Shown here in pieces: positions 6,841-13,889 of a stretch of DNA of 20,855 nucleotides. A program made the translations under genes and the position numbers. How positions within the stretch are numbered: the stretch's first letter is position 1; each line of letters opens with the position of its first letter. Source of the stretch: Clostridiales bacterium (GTDB lineage: Bacteria > Bacillota_A > Clostridia > Oscillospirales > Acutalibacteraceae); contig VSOH01000006.1 of NCBI GenBank assembly GCA_009774735.1, positions 1 through 20,855 of the forward strand, written 5' to 3'. The notes beneath the pieces are model-generated. The model made no database searches and was not told the origin of the DNA. It worked only from the letters and a program-made list of their open reading frames with translations.

Positions 6841-8301
6841 ATGTCTATGATTAAAGTTGATGGCTTGACCTTTGCATATCCTCAAAGCTATGACAATATA
6901 TTTGAAAATGTCACCTTTCAGATTGATACAGATTGGAAGCTTGGCTTTGTGGGAAGAAACGGCAGAGGAAAAACCACTTTTTTAAATTTGCTTTTGGATA
7001 AATATGAGTACAGCGGAAAAATAATCAGCTCAGTAGAGTTTGATTATTTTCCGTACCCTGTTAAGGAAAAAGATAAATTAACAATGGATATACTCAGTGA
7101 GGTTTGTCTCTTCGCAGAGGAATGGGAGATTTATCGGGAGCTATCGCATCTTGAGGTTGATGGTGATGTTCTTTTCAGAGCCTTTGAAACCCTTTCAAAT
7201 GGTGAGCAGACAAAGGTGCTGCTTGCGGCACTGTTTCTTAATGAGGGTCATTTTTTGCTGATTGATGAGCCGACCAATCATCTTGATATCAGGGCGAGAG
7301 AATTGGTGGCAAAATATCTGAACAGCAAAAAGGGTTTTATACTGGTATCGCATGACCGAAGGTTTCTTGACGGCTGTGTTGATCATATTCTTTCAATGAA
7401 TAAGAATAATATAGAGATACAGAGCGGCAACTATTCATCCTTTTCACAGAATTTTGAACGCAGGCAGGCGAGTGAAGCTGCAGAGAATGAACGGCTCAAA
7501 AAGGATATAAAGCGTTTAAAGACAGCCGCACGCCGAACAGACGAATGGTCGGGACGTGTGGAAAAATCAAAAACAGGTGCTTACGATAAGGGCTTTGTGG
7601 GTCATAAGGCTGCTAAAATGATGAAACGCTCAAAAGCTATTGAGAACAGGCAGAACAGGGCTGTTGAGCAGAAATCAATGCTCCTCAAAAATGCTGAAAG
7701 GGCAGATGCTTTAAAGATGTTTCCGCTTATGTATCACAGCAGCAGGCTTGTGTCGGTTTCGCAGGTTTCAATAAGCTACGATTGCAAAGCCGTGTGTGAG
7801 CCTGTTACTTTTGAGGTTAATCAGGGTGACCGTATTGCTCTTGACGGCAGAAACGGAAGCGGAAAAAGCAGTGTTCTGAAGCTGATTATCGGTGAAGAAA
7901 TAAATCATACAGGCTTGATAAATATAGGTTCGGGAATGAGAATATCCTATGTTCCTCAGGATGCATCATACTTATGCGGAACACTGTCAGCACTTGCCGA
8001 TAGCAGCGGTATTGATGAAAGTCTGCTTAAAACCGTTGTAAGTAAGTTAGGTGTGGAAAACAGTCAGCTTGAAAAGGAAATTTCGGGTTTTTCAGACGGA
8101 CAGAAGAAAAAGGTGCTGCTTGCAAAAAGCCTCTGTGAAAGGGCACATCTTTATATATGGGATGAACCGCTTAATTTTATTGATGTTTATACACGTATAC
8201 AGCTTGAGAATCTGCTCTGCACTTTTTCACCAACAATGATTTTTGTTGAACACGATGAAATGTTCAGAGATAAAACGGCAACAAAAATTATTGAAATATA
8301 A
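6841..8301 (+). CDS. ABC-F ATPase, Lsa-like ribosomal protection protein
   Basis: This 486-residue soluble protein has two ABC domains and no membrane segments, as in ABC-F proteins that bind the ribosomal E site and displace antibiotics. Domain 1 has Walker A GRNGRGKT (38-45), signature LSNGE (118-122) and LLIDEPTN (139-146). A charged linker of about 90 residues (205-295), the antibiotic resistance domain position, follows. Domain 2 has GRNGSGKS (336-343), FSDGQ (417-421) and IWDEPLNFID (439-448). The EPLN form and overall sequence resemble the Lsa/Vga group, which confers resistance to lincosamides, streptogramin A and pleuromutilins; the drug range here is inferred. The start is the ATG at 6841, 8 nt after AGGAGG (6827-6832). 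The open frame runs further upstream, but through the leader and terminator. Regulation is probably by the leader attenuator. No terminator is visible before apbE. Confidence 0.88.
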   Translation: MSMIKVDGLTFAYPQSYDNIFENVTFQIDTDWKLGFVGRNGRGKTTFLNLLLDKYEYSGKIISSVEFDYFPYPVKEKDKLTMDILSEVCLFAEEWEIYRELSHLEVDGDVLFRAFETLSNGEQTKVLLAALFLNEGHFLLIDEPTNHLDIRARELVAKYLNSKKGFILVSHDRRFLDGCVDHILSMNKNNIEIQSGNYSSFSQNFERRQASEAAENERLKKDIKRLKTAARRTDEWSGRVEKSKTGAYDKGFVGHKAAKMMKRSKAIENRQNRAVEQKSMLLKNAERADALKMFPLMYHSSRLVSVSQVSISYDCKAVCEPVTFEVNQGDRIALDGRNGSGKSSVLKLIIGEEINHTGLINIGSGMRISYVPQDASYLCGTLSALADSSGIDESLLKTVVSKLGVENSQLEKEISGFSDGQKKKVLLAKSLCERAHLYIWDEPLNFIDVYTRIQLENLLCTFSPTMIFVEHDEMFRDKTATKIIEI

Positions 8302-8307
8302 TTTATA

Positions 8308-8336
8308 TTGCAAGGCTTCGTAATTTCTGCTATAAT
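8308..8336 (+). promoter_or_regulatory. Strong promoter directly abutting apbE
   Basis: TTGCAA at 8308-8313, a 17-bp spacer and TATAAT at 8331-8336, with TGC before the -10 box (extended -10). Transcription would begin near 8343, only about 3 nt before the apbE ATG at 8346. Confidence 0.65.
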
Positions 8337-8345
8337 TTATATATT

Positions 8346-9395
8346 ATGAAAAAAATATTATCAGTCCTGTTAACCTTGCTGCTGGTTTTTAGCTTATCAA
8401 GCTGCAGCAGCGTTCATAAAAAAGAAAAATACACCTCAAGCTTTCTTGATTTGTTTGATACTGCATCAACTGTTATTGCTTATGACGACAGTCAGGAGGC
8501 TTTTGATGAGCATATGGAGCAGTTTCACGGCAGGCTTGAGGAATATGATAAGCTTTATGATATTTATAATCCCTATGAGGGTGCGGCAAACCTTTATACA
8601 CTCAATCAGCAGGCAAAGGACGGTCCTGTTAAGGTTGATGAGAAAATTATTGATTTGCTTGAATACTGCAAATATGTTAATGATTTAAGCGAGGGTAAAA
8701 CAAATGCCTGCTTCGGCTCAGTGCTGAGGCTGTGGCATTACAGCCGTGAAAATGCAGGAAATAATCCTGATAAGGCAGCATTGCCCGATATGACAGAGCT
8801 TAAAAAGGCAGCAGAGCATACCTCGTTTGACAGCCTTGTTATTGATAAGGAAAACAGCACCGTGTATTTCAGTGATCCTGATTTAAAGCTTGATGTGGGT
8901 GCAATTGCCAAGGGCTATGCGGTGCGTGAGGTCACAAGCTGGGCTAAGGAAAATCTCTGGACTGCAGCAGCAATAAGCATAGGCGGTAATGTTTCAACCT
9001 TCGGCTTTAAGAATGATGACGGCAGAACTTTATGGAATATCGGTATTGAAAATCCTGATACCACATCAAACGACTATCTTCTGAATGTAAAAATTACGGA
9101 TTTGTCTGTTGTAACCAGCGGTGACTACCAGCGTTATTTTGTTGTTGACGGCAAAAAATACTGCCATATCATTAATCCCGAAACACTGATGCCTGCTGAA
9201 TATGTGGCGAGTGTTTCGGTTATCTGTAACGATTCGGCACTTGGCGATGCACTTTCAACAACATTGTTTAATATGCCTGTTGATGATGGTATGGAGCTTG
9301 TGGAAAGTCTTGACGGCGTAGAGGCTGTCTGGGTTGATAAGGAATATAATAAATCTTTCAGCTCAGGCTTTGAGGAATATATATTTAATGACTAA
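8346..9395 (+). CDS. apbE: FAD:protein FMN transferase (ApbE), lipoprotein
   Basis: ApbE transfers FMN from FAD to a Ser/Thr of target proteins outside the membrane. The 349-residue protein begins with a lipoprotein signal, a hydrophobic helix ending in LSSC with C20 as the lipidated residue. Family motifs are in order: FDT (37-39), DVGAIAKGYA (183-192), SIGGNV (211-216), TSGDYQRYF (257-265), HIINPET (274-280) and DALSTTLF (301-308), where D301 and T305 match the magnesium site. The length fits the family. The signal peptide fixes the ATG as the start, although no Shine-Dalgarno sequence precedes it. The gene heads a four-gene set with an FMN-bind protein 18 bp downstream, its expected substrate. 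The likely role is to flavinylate that protein in an extracytoplasmic electron-transfer module. Confidence 0.93.
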   Translation: MKKILSVLLTLLLVFSLSSCSSVHKKEKYTSSFLDLFDTASTVIAYDDSQEAFDEHMEQFHGRLEEYDKLYDIYNPYEGAANLYTLNQQAKDGPVKVDEKIIDLLEYCKYVNDLSEGKTNACFGSVLRLWHYSRENAGNNPDKAALPDMTELKKAAEHTSFDSLVIDKENSTVYFSDPDLKLDVGAIAKGYAVREVTSWAKENLWTAAAISIGGNVSTFGFKNDDGRTLWNIGIENPDTTSNDYLLNVKITDLSVVTSGDYQRYFVVDGKKYCHIINPETLMPAEYVASVSVICNDSALGDALSTTLFNMPVDDGMELVESLDGVEAVWVDKEYNKSFSSGFEEYIFND

Positions 9396-9413
9396 ATTTT
9401 AAGGAGAAGCACT

Positions 9414-10001
9414 ATGAACAGTAAGGCACATTTTAATCCAAAATCAATGAAATGGTTAATTTCACTTGCAGTAATGATTGTTTTGTCCGCAGGGGTTATT
9501 TTCGGCTCGAGGGCAATTGATGAGCTGGCAAATAAAAAATATAATGAGCACCATGAGCCCGGATTTACCATCGCATCAACTGAAGCTATTGACATTGCAG
9601 GCTATGATACTGCAAGCTTTAATGTAAGTGCGGTTGAAAAGGCTCTTGATGCAAGCGGAAATGTTGTGGCTTATATTGTAACAGGCGAAACTGTCGGCTA
9701 TAATCAGGAGGAGCCTATTGAAATGGCTACTACTGTTTCAGCAGACGGCACTCTCGTGTGCGGTGTTGAAATTATTCATCAGAATGAAACCGAGTATCTT
9801 GGCGTACAGATTCAGGGTGAGAATTTCAAAAATCAGTTCAAGGGCAGACTTCTTCCCGTTGTTTCATCTGCTGACACAGCAAAGGGTTCAACCATTGATG
9901 TTATTGCAAGGTCAACAATATCCTCAGAGGCTGTGATTGACGGTGTTAACAATGCGGTCGATTTCCTCGGCGGAGCAAATCTGATTGAGGCTGCGGAGTA
10001 A
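9414..10001 (+). CDS. FMN-binding domain protein, RnfG/NqrC-like, membrane-anchored
   Basis: This 195-residue protein has one N-terminal membrane helix (about 13-31, uncleaved anchor), then an extracytoplasmic FMN-bind domain like those of RnfG and NqrC. The usual flavinylation signal has the form D-x-x-[S/T]-G-A-[S/T]. The matching stretch here reads DVIARSTISS, with T168 at the acceptor position but R166 and S167 where Gly and Ala are usual. AAGGAG (9401-9406) lies 7 nt before the ATG. It is placed between apbE and the NusG_II gene, and its stop overlaps the next start (TAATG). It probably carries covalent FMN put on by the neighbouring ApbE and passes electrons across or outside the membrane. 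The partner reductase is not in the window. Confidence 0.85.
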   Translation: MNSKAHFNPKSMKWLISLAVMIVLSAGVIFGSRAIDELANKKYNEHHEPGFTIASTEAIDIAGYDTASFNVSAVEKALDASGNVVAYIVTGETVGYNQEEPIEMATTVSADGTLVCGVEIIHQNETEYLGVQIQGENFKNQFKGRLLPVVSSADTAKGSTIDVIARSTISSEAVIDGVNNAVDFLGGANLIEAAE

Positions 10002-10369
10002 TGAAAAAGGCGGATTTTATCCTTATCGGAGTGGTTGCCGTTGTGGCTGCAGTACTGGTTTTATGTCTTTATGTTTTTAACGGCGGCAGCGGTGATTTTG
10101 TGCAGATTGAGGTTGATGGTGTTGTGACAGATACGATTCCCCTCAGCAATGACACAGTGCGTGAAATCCAAACTGATAACGGAACAAATACCTTAGTGAT
10201 TTCGGAGGGCAGTGCTGTTATGACACAGGCTGATTGCCCTGACGGTATTTGTGCAAATCACAAGCCGATTCATAAAACAGGGGAATCCATTATCTGTCTG
10301 CCGCATAAGGTAGTTGTTACGGTTATTAGTGATAAATCAAATGATAATGAGATCGATGCGGTTGCTTAA
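10001..10369 (+). CDS. NusG domain II-containing membrane-anchored protein
   Basis: This 122-residue protein has an N-terminal membrane helix (about 5-26) and a small extracytoplasmic domain of the NusG_II type. The cysteine pattern is typical of the stand-alone family: C79 and C84 in DCPDGIC, and C99 in IICLPHKVVV. Such proteins usually occur beside ApbE, FMN-bind and Gx genes; their function is not known, and the name reflects fold similarity to domain II of NusG rather than a role in transcription. The ATG overlaps the preceding stop codon by one base, suggesting translational coupling. The Gx gene begins 2 bp after the stop. The cysteines could hold a disulfide or a metal. Confidence 0.85.
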   Translation: MKKADFILIGVVAVVAAVLVLCLYVFNGGSGDFVQIEVDGVVTDTIPLSNDTVREIQTDNGTNTLVISEGSAVMTQADCPDGICANHKPIHKTGESIICLPHKVVVTVISDKSNDNEIDAVA

Positions 10370-10371
10370 AT

Positions 10372-10887
10372 ATGAAAAAAAATAAAGTTAAAAATGTTGC
10401 TTTTTTCGGTATGATGGTGGCACTTGCCTTTACCTTCAGTTATCTGGAAAGCTTAATACCTTTTAATATCGGAATTCCCGGGGTTAAGCTGGGTCTTGCA
10501 AATCTTGTTGTGGTTGTGGCACTTTATACAATGAAGCCGCGTGAGGCTTTTGCAATAGCCGTTCTGAGAGTTCTGCTGGCAGGTATGACCTTCGGCAATC
10601 TTTACAGTCTTGCATACAGCCTTTGCGGCGGAGTACTCAGCTTTGCGGTAATGTGCCTTGCGAAAAAGACAAAGCTTTCAATAATCGGCGTCAGTATGCT
10701 GGGCGGAATAAGTCATAATATCGGTCAGATAATTGTTGCGGCAATTGTTATGGAAACGGTAAGGATAGCCTACTATCTGCCTGTGCTTCTTGTTGCAGGG
10801 CTGATGACAGGTCTTCTTATGGGTGTTGTATCCAGGCTGATTGTAGACAGAATAAAGAAAATCAAAAACTCAAAAAATAAAAGCTGA
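10372..10887 (+). CDS. Gx transporter family membrane protein
   Basis: This 171-residue, very hydrophobic protein has about five to six membrane helices and a basic C-terminus (KKIKNSKNK). It matches the Gx transporter family, also annotated as heptaprenyl diphosphate synthase component I (Hpre_diP_synt_I). Typical stretches are FSYLESLIPFN near residue 23, GVKLGLANLV (about 37-46), the LRVLLAGMTFGN region and GISHNIGQI. The substrate is not established; the distant relation to ECF S-components suggests a small-molecule carrier. Linkage to ApbE and FMN-bind genes makes a flavin- or quinone-related substrate plausible, which is an inference. The stop codon lies inside the operon terminator. 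Confidence 0.85.
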   Translation: MKKNKVKNVAFFGMMVALAFTFSYLESLIPFNIGIPGVKLGLANLVVVVALYTMKPREAFAIAVLRVLLAGMTFGNLYSLAYSLCGGVLSFAVMCLAKKTKLSIIGVSMLGGISHNIGQIIVAAIVMETVRIAYYLPVLLVAGLMTGLLMGVVSRLIVDRIKKIKNSKNKS

Positions 10888-10910
10888 TGTGAATCAGCTT
10901 TTTTATTTTA
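10879..10910 (+). terminator. Intrinsic terminator of the apbE operon
   Basis: AAAAGCTGAT (10879-10888) and ATCAGCTTTT (10893-10902) form a 10-bp stem with a GTGA loop, followed by a T-rich tail. The stop codon of the Gx gene is within the 5' arm. Confidence 0.85.
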
Positions 10911-10958
10911 TAATTAGACTTTGCCGTAGAAATTTAATGTTTTTCAGAATTCTACGGT

Positions 10959-11001
10959 TAGTATGTGTACTATGCTTAACAATATTATTACAATAGTATT
11001 G
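10959..11001 (+). promoter_or_regulatory. Small palindromes before the XRE-TM gene
   Basis: TAGTA-TGTG-TACTA (10959-10972) and CAATA-G-TATTG (10991-11001) lie just upstream of the ribosome site of the next gene, and the second overlaps a TACAAT that may be a -10 box. An 8-bp inverted repeat, CCGTAGAA (10924-10931) and TTCTACGG (10950-10957), lies further up. They could be binding sites for the encoded XRE protein, but short AT-rich palindromes also arise by chance. Confidence 0.3.
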
Positions 11002-11018
11002 AAAGAAGGAGGTGTCTT

Positions 11019-11627
11019 ATGGACCAAATTAAAATCGGCAAATTCATTTCAAAATGTCGTAAGGAAAAAAAGATGACACAAGCTCAGCTTGCAGAGAAAT
11101 TGAATATTACCGACAGAGCAGTTTCAAAGTGGGAAACAGGCAGAGGTATGCCTGATTCTTCCATAATGCTCGAACTTTGCAACGAGCTTGGAATTACTGT
11201 GAATGAATTATTATGTGGGGAGCGATTGAAAATGGATGATTATAATTTGAAATTTGAAGAAAATTTACTTGCGGTTCAAAAGGAAAAGGAAGAAAGCGAC
11301 AGACGAATGCTGAAGCTTGAAATGGTGATAGGTGTTATATCTTCTATAGCATTTTTGGTGCTGGTATTTACCGCATTATTTGCAGGCTTGTATCCGATTG
11401 CCCGGGTGGCACTTATATCAATTGGTGCTTTGATTTTTATTACCGGTGTAGCCAATGCAATAAAAATTGAACAGATTGCAGGTTATTATGAGTGCAGAGA
11501 ATGTAATCATAAGTATATACCGTCCTATAACAGTGTTTTGTTTTCAATACACCATGGAAGAACAAGATATATGAAATGCCCTCAATGCGGTAAAAAAAGC
11601 TGGCAGAAAAAGGTTATATCCAAATAG
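11019..11627 (+). CDS. XRE-family HTH protein with two TM helices and a zinc ribbon
   Basis: The 202-residue protein has an N-terminal Cro/CI-type helix-turn-helix (about 5-66, with MTQAQLAEKLNITDRAVSKWETG as the HTH core, residues 19-41). A charged helix (72-100), two membrane helices (about 102-124 and 128-147) and a C-terminal zinc-ribbon-like domain with C159/C162 and C187/C190 follow. This layout fits a membrane-tethered regulator common in Firmicutes; its ligand and targets are unknown. AGGAGG (11007-11012) lies 6 nt before the ATG. It is monocistronic, between a terminator upstream and a bidirectional terminator downstream. The zinc ribbon may face the cytoplasm and sense metal or redox state, which is an inference. 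Confidence 0.85.
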   Translation: MDQIKIGKFISKCRKEKKMTQAQLAEKLNITDRAVSKWETGRGMPDSSIMLELCNELGITVNELLCGERLKMDDYNLKFEENLLAVQKEKEESDRRMLKLEMVIGVISSIAFLVLVFTALFAGLYPIARVALISIGALIFITGVANAIKIEQIAGYYECRECNHKYIPSYNSVLFSIHHGRTRYMKCPQCGKKSWQKKVISK

Positions 11628-11628
11628 C

Positions 11629-11667
11629 AAAATAATCCGAATGCTTTTAGCATTCGGATTATTTTTT
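11629..11667. terminator. Bidirectional intrinsic terminator
   Basis: A perfect 16-bp stem (11629-11644 with 11650-11665) and a TTTTA loop lie between convergent genes. T-rich 3' arms on both strands make it usable in either direction. The stop codon of the minus-strand XRE gene (11659-11661) lies in the stem. Confidence 0.9.
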
Positions 11668-11847
11668 CATATAGTCAATGATTTCTTCATCTGATATATT
11701 TAATACTTTGATTATTTTTTTCAATGTTTTGATTTTTGTGTTTTCCTCATTGGCTTCTATTCTTTGTAATTGCCTTAAACTTATGCCTATTGTTTGAGCA
11801 AACTTGTCTTGAGTATACCCTCTTTTTTTTCTGTATTCTTTAATCAT
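11659..11847 (-). CDS. Small XRE/Cro-type repressor
   Basis: A 62-residue protein, almost entirely a helix-turn-helix: a basic start (MIKEYRKKRG), YTQDKFAQTIGISLRQLQRI as HTH core (about 11-30), then helices ending in EEIIDYMKK. It resembles single-domain Cro-like repressors of mobile elements and toxin-antitoxin systems. The start is taken as the ATG at 11847, with AGTGGTGAT just upstream. An in-frame ATG at 11874 would add nine residues but overlaps a probable -10 box (TATAAT, 11868-11863 on the minus strand). It is divergent from the 71-aa gene at 11987, and the region between holds two similar operator-like sites, so it probably represses both itself and that gene. Confidence 0.8.
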   Translation of the reverse strand: MIKEYRKKRGYTQDKFAQTIGISLRQLQRIEANEENTKIKTLKKIIKVLNISDEEIIDYMKK

Positions 11848-11890
11848 ATAATCACCACTTACATTATAATACATTTCATTTAATTTTAAA

Positions 11891-11907
11891 ACGTCGTAAA
11901 ATGTCGT
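11891..11907 (-). promoter_or_regulatory. Operator-like site A
   Basis: Read on the minus strand it is ACGACATTTTACGACGT. It matches site B (11952-11968, plus strand) at 14 of 17 positions and is itself partly palindromic (ACG...CGT). It lies just upstream of, or over, the -35 position expected for the minus-strand XRE gene. Confidence 0.6.
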
Positions 11908-11915
11908 ATTTTCTA

Positions 11916-11944
11916 TTGACTTATCGTAATCAATATGATAATAT
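11916..11944 (+). promoter_or_regulatory. Promoter of the 71-aa gene
   Basis: TTGACT (11916-11921), a 17-bp spacer and TAATAT (11939-11944). The transcription start would be near 11951, right at operator-like site B. Confidence 0.5.
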
Positions 11945-11951
11945 CATAATA

Positions 11952-11968
11952 ACGACATTAAATGACGT
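11952..11968 (+). promoter_or_regulatory. Operator-like site B
   Basis: ACGACATTAAATGACGT, a 14/17 match to site A in opposite orientation and partly palindromic. It lies between the -10 box and the ribosome site of the 71-aa gene, where a bound repressor would block initiation. The centres of A and B are 61 bp apart. Confidence 0.6.
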
Positions 11969-11986
11969 TATTATAAGGAGGGTAAT

Positions 11987-12202
11987 ATGTCAAAATACAA
12001 GCACAAAATTGAAAACATAACAGGCTTTATGCTGCTATCAAGCATAGAAAATGTTTGGGGTTTATATTGCATTGACTCGCTTAGTGATGAAACAAAAAAA
12101 TGCTACCACAATTTTATGAAAAGTCTTGAGAAGGATGTTCCATTGCCAAAAGCCGATATTGACGGCTTTGAATTGTTTGCAATATGTAATGATAAAGATT
12201 GA
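11987..12202 (+). CDS. Small protein of unknown function (71 aa)
   Basis: I do not recognise this protein. It is 71 residues, starts basic (MSKYKHK) and ends acidic (ICNDKD), with no membrane helix and no signal peptide. Two cysteines are near the middle (C28 and C39) and one is close to the end. A strong ribosome site (AAGGAGG, 11975-11981) and a recognisable promoter argue that it is a real gene. It is divergent from a small Cro-like repressor with shared operator-like sites, so it is probably the repressed target of that gene. Such pairs occur in toxin-antitoxin systems and mobile-element control regions, but nothing in this sequence identifies it as a toxin. Confidence 0.6.
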   Translation: MSKYKHKIENITGFMLLSSIENVWGLYCIDSLSDETKKCYHNFMKSLEKDVPLPKADIDGFELFAICNDKD

Positions 12203-12314
12203 TTAAATCGGTCCGATTTCGCAAAGCAAAAGCTTTCAGTGTTAAAAGTGATATGTGATATTGCACTGCAGTTTTATTCGGCAAGACGAGTTGTATTCAG
12301 GTTGTATAAATAGG

Positions 12315-12343
12315 AGAGCCGACTGTGTTATACAGTCGGCTCT
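12315..12343. terminator. Hairpin terminator between convergent genes
   Basis: AGAGCCGACTGT (12315-12326) and its exact complement (12332-12343) form a 12-bp GC-rich stem with a GTTAT loop. It lies 22 bp beyond the htrA stop and probably ends the minus-strand operon. T-tracts are modest on both strands. The rest of 12203-12365 shows nothing else recognisable. Confidence 0.7.
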
Positions 12344-12365
12344 TAAGGTAATTATTTTTACTGAT

Positions 12366-13889
12366 TTAACCCTTCGATTCAATCAGCTTGCAATCTAATT
12401 CTTTTGTTTTTATCTGATTGTTTTCAACTCTTGCGATTGTTAATTTAACTGTGTCACCGGGCTTTGAGTCAGCCAGAACTGACGTCATAATATCAGTTGA
12501 GGTGAGTGTTTCACCGTTAATTGCAACAATCATATCATACTGCTGAACGCCCTTTGATGCCAAATCGGAATCACTGCTGATTTCGCTGATGACCATTGTG
12601 CCCTGTGCATCCTTGAAGCCCAATTCGTTTAGTGCCTGAATGATTGCGTTAGAATTGTTAAAGCTTGTAATCGGTGAATAGGTGATACCGATTTTTGCTC
12701 TGCCCTCAACATAACCGACCTTGATTAAGCTGTTTGCTGTTTCAACAGCAGTTTTTGATGGCACGGCAAAGCCCATGCCCTCATATTCAGTTGAGGCTAT
12801 TTTTGATGAATTAATACCTATTACCTGACCCTGCATATTGAATAAGGCACCGCCGCTGTTGCCGGGATTGATGGCAGCATCTGTCTGAATACAATCTGTA
12901 TCATAGCCGATTGATGATGAAACCGGTCTTGCGAGGGCGGAAATATAACCGCTTGTAATGGAATTTTTAAATTCCAGACCACCCGGACAGCCGATTGCAA
13001 CAACCTGCTCACCGACTACAAGATTTTCACTGTCAGCAAAATCTGCAATCTGCAGACCTGTTTTGTCGACCGCAAGGACGCCGATATCTGTCTGTGCATC
13101 AAAGCCGACCATTGTTGCATCAAGCTCGGTATCATCATTAAGCGTTACCTTGAAGCTGTCACCGTCGCTGATAACGTGGGCACAGGTTAAAATGTAGGTT
13201 TTGCCGTTGCTTTCACTCATCAGAACGCCTGAGCCCTCACCTGATTTTGAAGGCTCGCTGTTAGAATTGTTATTCTGACCGTAGCCGAAGAAATGGTTAT
13301 ATGCATCTGCATTTTTTGAATACACTGTAATGCCCACACAGGAGTCGATTGAATTTTTTGCAACACCTGCAACCGTGTAGTTATTGTCTTTATCCTTAAG
13401 AGGAACGTCCCCGCTTTCACTGAGTGTTTTATCATCAATCTCCTGTGACTGGTTTGTATGATTCTGATTATCCTTTGAATCACCGATTGTGCCTGTTAAA
13501 GCACTTACGGCAAGTGCCACGCCTGCAATAACAAGACAAACAGCCAGAACGATCAGTATAATTATACCGGCCTTGCTCTTTTTCGGAGGCTTGTTATTAT
13601 TGTTCTGCTGATTAAAGCTCTGATTTTGATAGCTGCCGTTATTTGGCGGAGTGTAATAGCTTGAATTGTTCTGGTTAGCCGTACTCTGATTGGCTGTATC
13701 TTTATTCTGATTTGTGTAGGAATAATGATAGGTTGTGTTTTCAAAGGGCGGTTTGTCACTTTTCGGCGGTGTATAATAATTATCGTTGCTTGTACCGCCT
13801 GTTGGCTGACTGCTGTCTGCAGTCGGGTTATAATACTCCGGTCTTGCTTTATTTTCAGAGTCCTTATTTTTGTTTTCAAAGTCTTCCAT
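12366..13889 (-). CDS. htrA: HtrA/DegP-type serine protease with PDZ domain, membrane-anchored
   Basis: HtrA proteases degrade misfolded proteins outside the cytoplasmic membrane. The 507-residue protein has a long low-complexity N-terminal cytoplasmic region (1-105, rich in Asn, Gln, Tyr and Pro, with YYTPP at 38-42 and 78-82 and YYNP at 19-22). One membrane helix (about 108-132) and a trypsin-like domain follow, with the triad H238 (TCAHV), D268 (TDIGVL) and S345 (NPGNSGGAL). A single PDZ domain (about 400-495) ends it. The ATG overlaps the TAA of the upstream kinase by one base (TAATG), so translation is probably coupled; AAGGAG lies 11 nt upstream. It is the last gene of a regulator-kinase-protease operon, which suggests control by that two-component system, much as CssRS controls htrA in Bacillus. 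Confidence 0.93.
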   Translation of the reverse strand: MEDFENKNKDSENKARPEYYNPTADSSQPTGGTSNDNYYTPPKSDKPPFENTTYHYSYTNQNKDTANQSTANQNNSSYYTPPNNGSYQNQSFNQQNNNNKPPKKSKAGIIILIVLAVCLVIAGVALAVSALTGTIGDSKDNQNHTNQSQEIDDKTLSESGDVPLKDKDNNYTVAGVAKNSIDSCVGITVYSKNADAYNHFFGYGQNNNSNSEPSKSGEGSGVLMSESNGKTYILTCAHVISDGDSFKVTLNDDTELDATMVGFDAQTDIGVLAVDKTGLQIADFADSENLVVGEQVVAIGCPGGLEFKNSITSGYISALARPVSSSIGYDTDCIQTDAAINPGNSGGALFNMQGQVIGINSSKIASTEYEGMGFAVPSKTAVETANSLIKVGYVEGRAKIGITYSPITSFNNSNAIIQALNELGFKDAQGTMVISEISSDSDLASKGVQQYDMIVAINGETLTSTDIMTSVLADSKPGDTVKLTIARVENNQIKTKELDCKLIESKG

